Origin: Bacillota bacterium
GTDB lineage: Bacteria; Bacillota; Clostridia; Christensenellales; CAG-138
Direction: 5' to 3'
DNA length: 64,000 bases
NCBI GenBank assembly: GCA_023455425.1
Contig: JAEYCM010000022.1
Coordinates: 62,001 to 126,000 of the forward strand
Position 1 is the first letter of the stretch; each line of letters starts with the position of its first letter. Under the pieces are notes generated by a model. It saw only the letters and a list, made by a program, of their open reading frames with translations. It had not been told where the DNA came from and did no database searches. The position numbers and the translations under genes are program-made. This document shows, piece by piece, positions 7,773 through 16,934 of this stretch.

Positions 7773-8621
7773 ATGTATCAGATCGTACGCAAGCGGCCTT
7801 TGCACGAGACGGTCACCTTATTGGAGGTGCTTGCTCCCAAAGTCGCAAAGAAAGCGTTGCCCGGCCAGTTCATTATACTGCGTGTGGATGAAAACGGCGA
7901 GCGCATTCCGCTGACCATAGCGGGATATGACCGCGAAAAAGGAACCGTGACCATCATATTCCAGAAAGTGGGCGCGACCACGAAAAAGCTTGATACCCTC
8001 AACGAGGGGGAATATATACTGGATTTTGTCGGCCCCTTGGGTAAGCCCAGCGAGGTTGAGGGGATGGAAGGCAAGAAGGTTGCCGTCATCGGCGGCGGAT
8101 TGGGTATTGCCATCGCCTACCCGCAGGCAAAAGCGCTGCATGAGGTCGGCGCGGATGTGGATATCATCGTCGGCTTCCGCAATACCAGCTTGTTTATTTT
8201 GGTGGACGAACTGCAGAACGCATGTACCAACCTGTACATCATGACGGACGACGGAAGTAACGGCCACAAAGGCTTTACGACCACGGCGCTTGAGGAGCAG
8301 ATCAAAGCGGGCGTGCAGTACGACCTTGTCATCGCCATCGGCCCCTTGCCTATGATGCGCGCGGTGAGCAACATCACCAAGCAGTACGGCATTAAGACCA
8401 TTGTTTCCATGAACCCGGTCATGGTGGACGGCACCGGCATGTGCGGCGGCTGCCGCGTCACTGTAGGCGGCCAGACCAAGTTCGCTTGCGTGGACGGACC
8501 GGATTTCGATGCGCACCAGGTGGATTTTGACGAGGCCATCCAGAGAAGCCGCATGTACAAGCCCCACGAGACCGAAAGCATGGAGCGGCATGTCTGCCGT
8601 CTGACAGGGGAGGTAAAATAA
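7773..8621 (+). CDS. nfnA: NADH-dependent reduced ferredoxin:NADP+ oxidoreductase, small subunit
   Basis: The small flavoprotein subunit of the electron-bifurcating NfnAB complex, which couples NADH, NADPH and ferredoxin in anaerobes. 282 residues: an N-terminal FAD-binding beta-barrel with RIPLTIAGYD, an NAD-binding domain starting at KKVAVIGGGLGIA (about 101-113), and the [2Fe-2S] cysteines Cys224, Cys227 and Cys239 (MCGGC ... FACVDGP). The ATG at 7773 follows AAAGGAGG at optimal spacing; upstream in-frame codons lack support. It is directly abutted by nfnB, so the pair forms a stoichiometric operon with its own promoter. Close relatives are annotated as sulfide dehydrogenase subunit beta or dihydroorotate dehydrogenase electron-transfer subunit; the partner gene makes Nfn the best reading. 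Confidence 0.92.
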   Translation: MYQIVRKRPLHETVTLLEVLAPKVAKKALPGQFIILRVDENGERIPLTIAGYDREKGTVTIIFQKVGATTKKLDTLNEGEYILDFVGPLGKPSEVEGMEGKKVAVIGGGLGIAIAYPQAKALHEVGADVDIIVGFRNTSLFILVDELQNACTNLYIMTDDGSNGHKGFTTTALEEQIKAGVQYDLVIAIGPLPMMRAVSNITKQYGIKTIVSMNPVMVDGTGMCGGCRVTVGGQTKFACVDGPDFDAHQVDFDEAIQRSRMYKPHETESMERHVCRLTGEVK

Positions 8622-10028
8622 ATGCCCAACATGAACCCCAAGAAGCTGCCCGCGCGCGAACAGGCGCCGGACGTACGCAATAAGAACTTTGAAGAGGTTT
8701 CCCAAGGATATGACGCCGCCATGGCGCAGGAGGAAGCTAACCGTTGCCTACAGTGCAAGCACAAGCCCTGCGTGGCGGGCTGCCCCGTCAACGTACGCAT
8801 CCCCGAGTTTATCAAGGCCATTTCAGAAGCGGATTTTGACCTTGCCTATCAGATATTGAAGAGCACCAACAACCTTCCCGCCATCTGCGGACGCGTCTGC
8901 CCGCAGGAAACGCAGTGTGAGATGCGCTGTGTGCGCGCCATCAAAGGCGAACCCGTGGGCATTGGACGCCTGGAACGGTTTGCGGCGGATTATGCCATGC
9001 AAAAGGCGAGAGAAGAAGGCATAAAAGCGGAACCGCTTCCCCCGAAAAATGGGAAACACATCGCCGTCGTGGGCTCCGGCCCCGCCGGGCTGACCTGTGC
9101 GGCGGATTTAGCGAAGCTTGGCTATGACGTGACGATATTTGAAGCCCTGCATACCCCGGGCGGCGTGCTGGTTTACGGCATTCCGGAATTCCGTCTTCCT
9201 AAAGTGCTGGTGCGCGAGGAAATCGCAACAGTGGAAAAACTGGGCGTCAAGATCGAAACCAATACCGTTGTGGGCCGCTCCGTCAGCTTGGACGAGCTTT
9301 TAGAAGAAGAAGGGTTTGACGCGGTGTTTGTGGGAAGCGGCGCGGGTCTCCCGAATTTCCAGAAGATTCCCGGCGAAAACCTCAACGGCGTCTACTCCGC
9401 CAACGAATTTCTGACCCGCATCAATCTGATGAAGGCCTATACCTTCCCCGTTACGGATACCCCCGTTCGCATTGGCAAGCACGTCGCCGTTATCGGAGGC
9501 GGCAACGTGGCCATGGATGCCGCTCGCTGCGCCAAGCGCCTGGGTGCGGAGACGGTGTATATCGTCTACCGCCGCAGCGAAAAGGAGATGCCCGCGCGTC
9601 TGGAGGAAGTCCACCACGCAAAGGAAGAGGATATCGTATTCAAGATGCTCACAAATCCCACCCGCATCAATGGGGATGAAAACGGCAATGTCGTCTCCAT
9701 GGAATGCGTGGAAATGGTATTGGGGGAACCGGACGCTTCCGGCCGCAGGCGGCCCGTTGCAAAGGAAGGCAGCGAGTTTACCTTGGAAGTGGATACTGTG
9801 GTCGTCGCCATCGGAAACTCCCCCAACCCGCTTATCAAGGATACCACGCCCGGCCTTGCAACAGAGAAGTGGGGCGGCATCATTGCGGAGGAAGAGACCG
9901 GCGCCACCAGCAAGCCGCGCGTCTATGCGGGCGGCGACGCCGTAACGGGGGCCGCCACCGTCATCCTCGCCATGGGCGCGGGCAAAAAAGCAGCAGCGGC
10001 TATTCACGAGATGCTGCAGAAACAGTAA
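8622..10028 (+). CDS. nfnB: NADH-dependent reduced ferredoxin:NADP+ oxidoreductase, large subunit
   Basis: The large subunit of NfnAB, a glutamate synthase small-chain-like flavoprotein of 468 residues carrying the bifurcating FAD. Cysteines for two [4Fe-4S] clusters lie at 42, 45, 50, 54 and 89, 93, 99, 103; the first FAD-binding Rossmann motif VVGSGPAG is near 149-156, and a second nucleotide-binding motif VAVIGGGNVAMDAA lies near 288. Absence of a neighbouring large glutamate synthase gene, and fusion-like adjacency to nfnA (the ATG begins at the base after the nfnA stop), argue for NfnB rather than GltD. It should make NADPH from reduced ferredoxin and NADH, or run in reverse. A terminator hairpin follows 18 bases after the stop. 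Confidence 0.92.
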   Translation: MPNMNPKKLPAREQAPDVRNKNFEEVSQGYDAAMAQEEANRCLQCKHKPCVAGCPVNVRIPEFIKAISEADFDLAYQILKSTNNLPAICGRVCPQETQCEMRCVRAIKGEPVGIGRLERFAADYAMQKAREEGIKAEPLPPKNGKHIAVVGSGPAGLTCAADLAKLGYDVTIFEALHTPGGVLVYGIPEFRLPKVLVREEIATVEKLGVKIETNTVVGRSVSLDELLEEEGFDAVFVGSGAGLPNFQKIPGENLNGVYSANEFLTRINLMKAYTFPVTDTPVRIGKHVAVIGGGNVAMDAARCAKRLGAETVYIVYRRSEKEMPARLEEVHHAKEEDIVFKMLTNPTRINGDENGNVVSMECVEMVLGEPDASGRRRPVAKEGSEFTLEVDTVVVAIGNSPNPLIKDTTPGLATEKWGGIIAEEETGATSKPRVYAGGDAVTGAATVILAMGAGKKAAAAIHEMLQKQ

Positions 10029-10046
10029 CATATAGACATTTAAAAA

Positions 10047-10074
10047 GCAGGGCCGCTCCTTTGAGCGGCCCTGC
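10047..10074 (+). terminator. Terminator hairpin after nfnB
   Basis: A perfect 12-bp GC-rich stem (10047-10058 with 10063-10074) with loop CTTT. A T-run follows only from 10090. The stem core GGGCCGCTC/GAGCGGCCC recurs at 11052-11077 on the far side of the HEAT gene. Confidence 0.65.
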
Positions 10075-10096
10075 AGAGCCAATAAAGTCTTTTTTT

Positions 10097-10152
10097 GCAG
10101 GGGCTTTGCCCCTGCGCCCCCACCAAAGGGACAACGTCCCTCTGGAATCCCT
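10097..10152. repeat. Modular palindromic intergenic repeat, copy A
   Basis: Within the 340-base gap between nfnB and the HEAT gene. Two modules are seen: GCAGGGGC-TTT-GCCCCTGC (10097-10115) and AGGGAC-AAC-GTCCCT (10127-10141), then TGGAATCCC. The order matches copy C at 22373. The rest of the gap (10153-10368) holds further GC-rich inverted sequence near 10270-10320 but no gene that I can support. Confidence 0.65.
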
Positions 10153-10368
10153 AACGTCAAGCCCCCCTATTTTAGCGCGTCCTCATGGATGTTTCTTAAA
10201 GCCGCTCTGTTGGGCGGTCCTGTTAGTTGATAAACTGCCTGAGGCTTCCAAGATTAATATATCATATCGGCGCTTTAGTGCCCGCGCTTAGGGGGCGAGG
10301 GGGGCGGAGCCCTCCCGCTATTAAATAAAACAAGCTATCGTCGCCGCCGCAGGTGGCGATACCTTACC

Positions 10369-11022
10369 TTAATGGCGGGACAGAAATGCCTCAATCGTGC
10401 TCTTTACTGCAACGGTGGTTTCCAGCGGCAGTTGTTTAGCGACAGCTTCTACTATGACCGCTCTGGTATCCTCGTCTATCAATTCCTCCAATGAATGGAT
10501 GGCGGCGCACCGCATACGGTAGTCCCTGCGTTTTAGAAAAGACAGGATCGGTTCGAGCATGGTTTTATCGCCAAACCGATACAATCCGCAATAACAATGT
10601 AGGCGGCAGAACGCAGAGCGCTGCTCCCTTTTGCTGTGTGCTTCCAAAAAGAAAACATCCTCTTTTGAAACATTGGACAGCGCAACCTTGACGTCAGTCC
10701 AGGAAAGGATTGCGTAGCTGCGCGCCATGGCAGACGTCTCTTTTTCAATCGCGGTTTTAAGAAACTGCGCCACATCATCAGCGGCAAAAATACATAACGA
10801 ATCATACGCTTCGGTACGTACCAGGAAGTTCTTATCCTGCGTAAGTTTGATGAGGATACGCTTGGAGGTCTCGGTTTCAAAGCCGACCAGCAATTTTGCA
10901 ACCCAACCTTTTACAAACCTGCTCCGATCGGACGCGAGGCTTTGCAACACAAGGAAATGCTCGTTTGTGAGCGGGATATCCTCATAGCCATACAGCAAAG
11001 CTAATTTTTCATCAGTGGTCAT
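10369..11022 (-). CDS. HEAT-repeat protein
   Basis: A 217-residue all-helical protein without signal peptide. Repeating helix pairs with the HEAT/PBS-lyase-like spacing are visible, for example DRSRFVKGWVAKLLVGF, DKNFLVRTEAYDSLCIF and RRDYRMRCAAIHSLEELID, each with the conserved Arg/Asp turn. Such proteins are scaffolds or phycobilin-lyase-like binders; no enzyme activity is indicated. The ATG at 11022 has GGAAG upstream; a TTG four codons earlier (11034) is the alternative. By eye its DNA is less GC-rich than the neighbouring genes, and it is flanked on both sides by hairpins sharing the same stem core, hinting at acquisition as a unit. It lies downstream of the fibronectin gene on the same strand. 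Confidence 0.75.
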   Translation of the reverse strand: MTTDEKLALLYGYEDIPLTNEHFLVLQSLASDRSRFVKGWVAKLLVGFETETSKRILIKLTQDKNFLVRTEAYDSLCIFAADDVAQFLKTAIEKETSAMARSYAILSWTDVKVALSNVSKEDVFFLEAHSKREQRSAFCRLHCYCGLYRFGDKTMLEPILSFLKRRDYRMRCAAIHSLEELIDEDTRAVIVEAVAKQLPLETTVAVKSTIEAFLSRH

Positions 11023-11051
11023 GCTGTCTTCCAACTTTCAATGGATATCAT

Positions 11052-11082
11052 CGGGGCCGCTCTATTGAGCGGCCCCGCTTTT
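11052..11082. terminator. Hairpin between the fibronectin and HEAT genes
   Basis: A perfect 11-bp stem (11052-11062 with 11067-11077), loop TATT, with CTTTT following on the plus strand. The neighbouring genes run on the minus strand, where no T-run follows, so it may only weakly terminate the fibronectin transcript. Confidence 0.5.
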
Positions 11083-11089
11083 CAGGTTG

Positions 11090-14000
11090 TTATTTCTTGC
11101 CGGAGACAATGGCCGAATAGGAGCTGTAGATTTTGTCTTTGCCGGAAAGCGTGTAGGCGCGTACCTTATAATAGTACGTCCTGCCCGCGCTCAATCCGGT
11201 GCTCAACGTCTGGGACTCGGCGGTGGTCGCAATCTTGGTGTAACTGCCGCTTTTGCTGGTGGCCCGGTACACTTCATACATCGTAACGCCGCGTACGCCG
11301 TCCCAATCGAGCGCGACGCCGCCCTGCGCGGAGGATGCGGTCAATCCCACGGGGGCTGCGGGAACAGGCTTTGCGTATTTGTAGGAGGAGTATCCACCGT
11401 AGACACGGTTGCCATCCGCTTCGTCAAACGCGCGGACCTTGTAATAGTAGGTCTTACCGGTGGATAACCCTTCGTCCGTCAGGGAGGAGGCGGTTGCGGT
11501 TGCAACAAGCCGGTATGTGCCGCGGGAGGAATCCGCGCGGTATACTTCATAGCCCGCGGCGCCCGCCACGGTGTTCCAGCTTAGCTTCACGCTGTCAAAC
11601 CCGCCGGAAGCTGCCTGCAGCGTCAGGGAAGGCCAGGCAGGAGCAGCGTACTTGTAGGAGGATACCGGCCCGTACACCCTGGGGTCCACGCTCCCGTCAT
11701 ACGGACGCACCTTGTAGTAATAGGTCTTGCCGGTAACAAGCGCCGTATCGGTAAAGCTGGTTTCGGTAACGCCTTCGGCAATCACCGTGTAAACGCCCTT
11801 GGAGGAGGTGCTGCGCTGTACCTCGTACGCTGTCGCACCCGCCACGGCGTTCCATGTGACAAGTACGCTGTTGTAGGTGCCGGATACGACCTTGATGGAA
11901 ACTTGCGGCCATGCCGCGGTGACGGCCTGGTAAGCGGACACCGGCCCGTACAGCGTGGGTTCGCCGGAGGCGTCGAGCGGGCGGACTTTGTAGTAATAGG
12001 TCTTGCCGGTTACAACGTCCGTGTCGGTAAAGGATGCTTCGTCTACGTTCGCTATTACCGCATACGTACCCTTGGAGGACGTGCTGCGCTGTACCTCGTA
12101 GCCGGTAGCGCCTGCAACGGTGTTCCACTTGAGGCCGATGCTTTGATACGTGGGGGTGGCCGTACCGAATCTCGCGGTACCCCATACCGGCGTTGCGGAC
12201 TGGTAAGCAGATTCTGTGCCGTACAGCGTGGTTTCCCCCGAAGCATCCAGCGGACGCACCTTATAGTAATAGGTCTTGCCTGCGGCGACGCCGGTATCGG
12301 TGAACGTTGTTTCCGTCACGTTCGCTGCGATGCTCGCATACGCGCCCTTGGAGGAGGTGCTGCGGAGCACCTCATAGCCCGTCGCGCCCGCAACCGCGTT
12401 CCAGCGCAGGGTCACGGTCTTGTGCGTGACGGATGCGGAGGAAGTGAACTTAATGCTCGGCCAAACGGGCGTTGCGGATTGATAAGCGGATTCCGCGCCG
12501 TACAGCGTCGTTTCACCGGAAACGTCCAGTGGACGGACCTTATAGTAATAGGTCTTGCCAGAAATGACGCCGGTATCGGTGAACGTTGTTTCCGTCACGT
12601 TCGCTGTGATGCTCGCATACGCGCCCTTGGAGGACGTGCTGCGGAGCACCTCGTAGCCTGTCGCGCCCGCAACCGCGTTCCAGCGCAGGGTCACGGTCTT
12701 GTGCGTAACGGAGGCGGAGGAAGTGAACTTGATGCTCGGCCATACGGGGGTGGCGGATTGATAGGCGGACGCTGTCCCATAGAGCGTCGTTTCGCCGGAA
12801 GCGTCCAGCGGACGGACCTTATAGTAATAGGTCTTGCCCGAAACGACGCCGGTATCGGTGAACGTTGTTTCCGTCACGTTCGTGGCGATGTTCACATATG
12901 CGCCCTTGGAGGACGTGCTGCGGAGCACCTCATAGCCTGTCGCGCCCGCAACCGCGTTCCAGCGCAGGGTCACGGTCTTGTGCGTAACGGAGGCGGAGGA
13001 AGTGAACTTGATGCTCGGCCATACGGGGGTGGCAGACTGGTAGGCGGATTCCGTACCGTAGAGCGTCGCTTCGCCGGAAGCGTCCAGCGGACGGACCTTA
13101 TAGTAATAAGTCTTGCCCGAAACGACGCCGGTATCGGTGAACGCTGTTTCCGTTACGTTCGCTGCGATGCTCACATACGCGCCCTTGGAGGACGTGCTGC
13201 GGAGCACCTCATAGCCTGTCGCGCCCGCAACCGCGTTCCAGCGCAGGGTCACGGTCTTGTGCGTAACGGAGGCGGAGGAACTGAACTTGATGCTCGGCCA
13301 TACGGGGGTGGCGGATTGATAGGCGGACGCTGTCCCATAGAGCACCGTTTCACCGGAGGCATCGAGCGGACGAACCTTGTAATAATAGGTCTTGCCTGCC
13401 GTAACGCCAGTGTCGGTATAGGTGGGTTCCGTCACGTTGGCGGCGATACTTACGTAAGTACCCGTAGACGATGTACTACGAAGCACTTCATAGCCAGTTG
13501 CCCCGGCAACCGCATTCCAGCGCAAGGTCACGGTTTTATGGGTAACGGAAGGCGAACTGAACTTGACGCTGGCCCAGACAGGCGCGGCAGTCAGGACAGC
13601 CGATTCCGGGCCATACTTTGTGGATGCTCCGGAAGCGTCCAACGGACGGACCTTATAATAATAGGTCTTGCCCGCGGTAACGTCTTTATCCGTATAGGAA
13701 AGTTCAGTCACATTGGCGATGCTGACAAACGTGCCCTTGGAAGAGGTGCCGCGAAGCACTTCATACCCCGTGGCGTCTGCAACCGCGTTCCACTGCAGGC
13801 TGACCGTCTTATGGGTGACGGAGGCCGTGGGCTTGACGGTACCCCAGGAGGGCGTAGCGTATTTGTAGGAAGAGAAGCTGCCGTAAATTTTGCCGTTGTA
13901 CGACAAGGAGTAGGCGCGCACCTTGTAGTAGTAGCGCTGGCCGGATTTGAGACCCGTATCGGTATAGTCCAGGCTGCCGTCCACTGTAGCGATTTTTGTA

Positions 14001-15205
14001 TAGGTGCCGCTGCTGGAAGTGGAACGGTATACCTCATACCCTTTAGCGCCGGATATCGCGTTCCAGGAAATCCTGACGGAATCATACTTCTGCGCCGTAA
14101 CCGTCAGCGTCGGTGTGCCGAGCTTGACGGATGGAGCAGCGTAGCGGACGGTGTAGGTCTTTTTGGATGTTCCGTCGCTTGCGGTGATTTCTATTTTTGC
14201 GGTGGTTGAAAGGCCGTCCGCGGTACCAACTGCCCAGTAGTACCAGTCGTTGTCCCACGGCGGCGCTTCCATCCCATCAACCTTAACGGTACCGTAGGCG
14301 TCCATCGGGCGAATCCAGAAAAACACATAAGGATACTCCCCGGTGGGGATTGCGTCATATGTGATGATATCCGGATCAAATTCCGGATCAAACCTGCCTG
14401 TATCAGGATCTGTTTCAAGGACAAAGAGATCGGCGTTGTTGCTGGTACGGGATATAGAGAAGGTATAGATGTTTTTTGTCACACCGTCCGCGGCGGTGAT
14501 TTCCACCGCAGCATCTTTGATGCCGTTGGAAAAACTCAGGGTGACATCATTTCTCTTCTCGCCGTTCACCCGGATAACGGCCGAGGGGTCTTCCGCCTCA
14601 AAGACCAGATAAACGCTCGTATTGCCGGGGTATGGCTGTACGGTATAATGGAAAACGGTTCGGTCCAGATATGGGGTAAGCAGATCAAAATCGCCGTCGA
14701 TGCCCCAAAGATATGCGTTATTGGAACGGGCCGCAAGCGCTTCTTCGAAAGGGGAAACGGGCTTAGCGCCTGAAGGATCAACGGGCTCCGAAGGGCCAAC
14801 AGGCTCTCCGTTGGAAGGATCAACGGGCTCTGTGATGGCAGGCGCAACAAGCTCCACGGTATAGATGGCGCCGTGTTCCCCGTCCGCTGCCGTCACGTGG
14901 ATGGAAGCCGTATTCGTACCCTCTAAGGTCAGAGAGCTTTGGGTGGCTACGTCGCCATTGATGGTGACGGTCGCGTCCGGATCTTCCGGGATGGCGGTGA
15001 TTTTTGCGGAGGAAGAGCCTTCGTCTGCTATTATGGTATAAGAATAAGCGTCTTGGTCAAAGCCTTCGGTAAGCGAACCGCCGCTCACGCGCAGTTCGGA
15101 AAGATACGGGCTGCTTTCATACGCATATACATGCGGTACGGCGGCAACGACAAACAGAAGCGTCATAAATATGGAAACCAATCTGCGCCACTCGGATCTG
15201 TGCAT
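11090..15205 (-). CDS. Large secreted fibronectin type III repeat protein
   Basis: A 1371-residue exported protein of unknown role, probably an adhesin or matrix-type surface protein. A signal peptide spans residues 1-28 (MHRSEWRR then a hydrophobic core, cleavage after VYA). Next come cadherin-like beta-sandwich (PF12733-type) domains, about three, marked by ITAADG/ITASDG...Y-T-V ends and separated by a Pro/Ser-rich EPVDPSN-type linker. The rest is 11 fibronectin-III modules of about 92 residues, each with WNAVAGATGYEV and GKTYYYKVR. Modules 4-7 are nearly identical in protein and DNA. No LPXTG, transmembrane anchor or wall-binding repeat is visible at the C-terminus (ends VSGKK). The ATG at 15205 with GGGGGGA 8 bases upstream is preferred to the upstream in-frame codon at 15262. 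Confidence 0.85.
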   Translation of the reverse strand: MHRSEWRRLVSIFMTLLFVVAAVPHVYAYESSPYLSELRVSGGSLTEGFDQDAYSYTIIADEGSSSAKITAIPEDPDATVTINGDVATQSSLTLEGTNTASIHVTAADGEHGAIYTVELVAPAITEPVDPSNGEPVGPSEPVDPSGAKPVSPFEEALAARSNNAYLWGIDGDFDLLTPYLDRTVFHYTVQPYPGNTSVYLVFEAEDPSAVIRVNGEKRNDVTLSFSNGIKDAAVEITAADGVTKNIYTFSISRTSNNADLFVLETDPDTGRFDPEFDPDIITYDAIPTGEYPYVFFWIRPMDAYGTVKVDGMEAPPWDNDWYYWAVGTADGLSTTAKIEITASDGTSKKTYTVRYAAPSVKLGTPTLTVTAQKYDSVRISWNAISGAKGYEVYRSTSSSGTYTKIATVDGSLDYTDTGLKSGQRYYYKVRAYSLSYNGKIYGSFSSYKYATPSWGTVKPTASVTHKTVSLQWNAVADATGYEVLRGTSSKGTFVSIANVTELSYTDKDVTAGKTYYYKVRPLDASGASTKYGPESAVLTAAPVWASVKFSSPSVTHKTVTLRWNAVAGATGYEVLRSTSSTGTYVSIAANVTEPTYTDTGVTAGKTYYYKVRPLDASGETVLYGTASAYQSATPVWPSIKFSSSASVTHKTVTLRWNAVAGATGYEVLRSTSSKGAYVSIAANVTETAFTDTGVVSGKTYYYKVRPLDASGEATLYGTESAYQSATPVWPSIKFTSSASVTHKTVTLRWNAVAGATGYEVLRSTSSKGAYVNIATNVTETTFTDTGVVSGKTYYYKVRPLDASGETTLYGTASAYQSATPVWPSIKFTSSASVTHKTVTLRWNAVAGATGYEVLRSTSSKGAYASITANVTETTFTDTGVISGKTYYYKVRPLDVSGETTLYGAESAYQSATPVWPSIKFTSSASVTHKTVTLRWNAVAGATGYEVLRSTSSKGAYASIAANVTETTFTDTGVAAGKTYYYKVRPLDASGETTLYGTESAYQSATPVWGTARFGTATPTYQSIGLKWNTVAGATGYEVQRSTSSKGTYAVIANVDEASFTDTDVVTGKTYYYKVRPLDASGEPTLYGPVSAYQAVTAAWPQVSIKVVSGTYNSVLVTWNAVAGATAYEVQRSTSSKGVYTVIAEGVTETSFTDTALVTGKTYYYKVRPYDGSVDPRVYGPVSSYKYAAPAWPSLTLQAASGGFDSVKLSWNTVAGAAGYEVYRADSSRGTYRLVATATASSLTDEGLSTGKTYYYKVRAFDEADGNRVYGGYSSYKYAKPVPAAPVGLTASSAQGGVALDWDGVRGVTMYEVYRATSKSGSYTKIATTAESQTLSTGLSAGRTYYYKVRAYTLSGKDKIYSSYSAIVSGKK
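12190..13305. repeat. Tandem 279-bp near-identical DNA repeats in the fibronectin gene
   Basis: Four consecutive units of 279 bases (near 12190, 12469, 12748 and 13027) encode fibronectin modules 4-7 and differ at few positions. Flanking modules on both sides are more diverged. The exact in-frame period means unit number can change without breaking the gene. Confidence 0.85.
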
Positions 15206-15578
15206 GGAATTGTCCCCCCATCGTCTTAAAATTGGCAAAGCTTTGCACACCTGGCGCTCCACGGAGGCAGGGTCTCATTTGGGATGCGGTTGTTGATTTT
15301 TCCTTGCGCGCGGAGGTTTCAACGATGTTATCGATGAGAGTCTAGCATACTCCGCTTTATTTATGTACAAGCAATAGTTGGCAACTTTTCCGAATTACCG
15401 GTGGATTTTCTAGATTTGAAGGAGATATATTCAATTCCTGCATTTTCCGTTTCTGTCATAGGATTTGCGGATTTTTCAAAAAAGAAGCGAAATACGGCGG
15501 GTTATTTATGGTTTGTTCATTGGAGTTTTGTATGGAATCATGTTACGATACAAAAAACGAAGAAGGAAGGATAGTAAA
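15206..15578. promoter_or_regulatory. Divergent intergenic region with GTTCAYTGGA motif
   Basis: A 373-base region between the divergent fibronectin and SH3b/CAP genes. On the plus strand, GTTCATTGGA (15515-15524) is followed after exactly 16 bases by TGTTACGATA (15541-15550), an extended -10-like element. The same two blocks at the same spacing precede the cysteine-rich gene at 16935-16970. I see no gene and no convincing riboswitch in the remainder. Confidence 0.6.
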
Positions 15579-16766
15579 ATGAAGCGTTTCCTGCAAGTTG
15601 CGGCCCTCAGCCTCGTGCTTGCCCTGTCCATGGCGTTTGCCATGCCGGCGCTGGCGGCAGAACAAAGCGGAGCGAGAGCATATGAAACCAAGACTGTCGA
15701 GGTGCTCGCCGCCTCTTATGTAGAAGCTACGGCCAATGTCAATGTCAGAACCGGCCCCGGTACCGGCTACACAAAGCTCGGCACACTTGCAAAGGGCACC
15801 AAGGTGGAAAAACTCGGCACAAGCGGCAGCTGGACCATCATCAACTATAACGGCAAACAGGCCTATGTCAGTTCGGAATATCTCAAAGCGGCAAGCTCTT
15901 CTTCCGGAAGCTCCGGCGGAAGCACGCAGACCGGGTATGTAACGGCCACCGCCAACGTCAATGTCAGAACCGGCCCCGGTACCGGCTATACAAAGCTCGG
16001 GACACTCGCAAAGGGCACCACGGTCGCCAAGCTCGGTGCATCGGGTTCCTGGACTATCATTAACTACAACGGCAAGCAAGCCTATGTTAGTTCCGATTAT
16101 CTCAAAGCCGCAAGCACTCCTTCGGGCGGCAGCTCCGGCGGAAGTTCCGGCGGCACGACAGAAACCGGCTATATGGCGGCAACTACCAACGTTAACGTCA
16201 GAAGCGGGCCGGGTACCAGCTATAGCGTCATCGGCTCCCTGTATAAGGGTACCATCGTTCCCAAGCTCGGCACGAGCGGAAGCTGGACCAAAATCAGCTA
16301 CAACGGCGGCACGGGTTATGTCAGCAGCCAATACCTGACCCCCAGCAGCTATTCGGGTGGCAGCGGCTCCGGCAGCTCCGGCTCCAGCCAGAGCGGGTAT
16401 GATGATGCGGGAGCGGCGCAGCTCGTCAGCATCATCAACAATTACCGCGCGCAGTCCGGCATCGCCAAACTGACCACGACGGATGCGCTCAACAAGGCCG
16501 CGAAAATCCGCGTGCAGGAGATCGTACAGAAGTTCAGCCACGAGCGTCCGGACGGCACCATGGTATTTACAGTCGATCCCGAGCATGTCAACGGCGAAAA
16601 CATCGCCAAGGGCTCCGGGCTTCCCACCGCGCAGAGCGCCGCGGACGGATTTATGAATTCCCAGGGCCACCGGGAGAACGCCATGCGCACGAGCTTTACG
16701 AAGACCGGCGCCGCGTGCCTGCGCGTCAACGGCGTCACCTACTGGGTACACCTGTTCGGTTATTAA
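15579..16766 (+). CDS. Secreted SH3b x3 / CAP-domain protein
   Basis: A 395-residue exported protein. The signal peptide is residues 1-27 (MKRFLQVAAL..., cleavage after ALAA). Three bacterial SH3 domains follow (about 46-104, 119-177 and 197-254), each with the ANVNVRTGPGT / YNGKQAYVSS pattern and linked by Ser/Gly-rich spacers; SH3b domains usually bind peptidoglycan. The C-terminus (278-395) is a CAP/SCP (YkwD-like) domain with the pocket residues His321 (FSHERPDG), Glu340 (NGENIA) and His364 (QGHREN). Cell-wall attachment and a role at the surface or in spores are likely; enzymatic activity of bacterial CAP domains is unsettled. The start has AAGGAAGG upstream. The signal peptide closely resembles that of the next gene, and both share an upstream motif. 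Confidence 0.9.
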   Translation: MKRFLQVAALSLVLALSMAFAMPALAAEQSGARAYETKTVEVLAASYVEATANVNVRTGPGTGYTKLGTLAKGTKVEKLGTSGSWTIINYNGKQAYVSSEYLKAASSSSGSSGGSTQTGYVTATANVNVRTGPGTGYTKLGTLAKGTTVAKLGASGSWTIINYNGKQAYVSSDYLKAASTPSGGSSGGSSGGTTETGYMAATTNVNVRSGPGTSYSVIGSLYKGTIVPKLGTSGSWTKISYNGGTGYVSSQYLTPSSYSGGSGSGSSGSSQSGYDDAGAAQLVSIINNYRAQSGIAKLTTTDALNKAAKIRVQEIVQKFSHERPDGTMVFTVDPEHVNGENIAKGSGLPTAQSAADGFMNSQGHRENAMRTSFTKTGAACLRVNGVTYWVHLFGY

Positions 16767-16786
16767 TCCAAATAAGAAGCACATCG

Positions 16787-16818
16787 AAGAACCTGCCGTC
16801 TTGGCGGGTTCTTTTTTG
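16787..16818 (+). terminator. Terminator after the SH3b/CAP gene
   Basis: An 11-bp stem with one G-U pair (16787-16797 with 16803-16813) runs into a T6 tract. Confidence 0.85.
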
Positions 16819-16934
16819 CAGGAAAAATTGCAAATTTACATTGGATACATCTCAAACCAAAATCCGGATATGATGGAAGTATGCATTCTGAAAATTATAA
16901 AAACCGCCTAAAATAAGCGATATATTAATATTTT

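Noticed and set aside
12190..13305. CRISPR-like periodic repeats
   Set aside because: The units are 279 bases, contiguous and in frame within a protein gene; there are no short repeats with unique spacers.
11903..14209. 768-codon open frame on the plus strand across the fibronectin gene
   Set aside because: It is the shadow of the 279-bp repeats: the same antisense frame stays open in each unit. No ribosome binding site or known domain, and the minus-strand reading has a signal peptide and fibronectin modules.
15206..15300. c-di-GMP riboswitch before the fibronectin gene
   Set aside because: On the minus strand the leader contains GCAAAGC, a motif of that riboswitch class, but the GGCAAACC half and tetraloop receptor region are missing.
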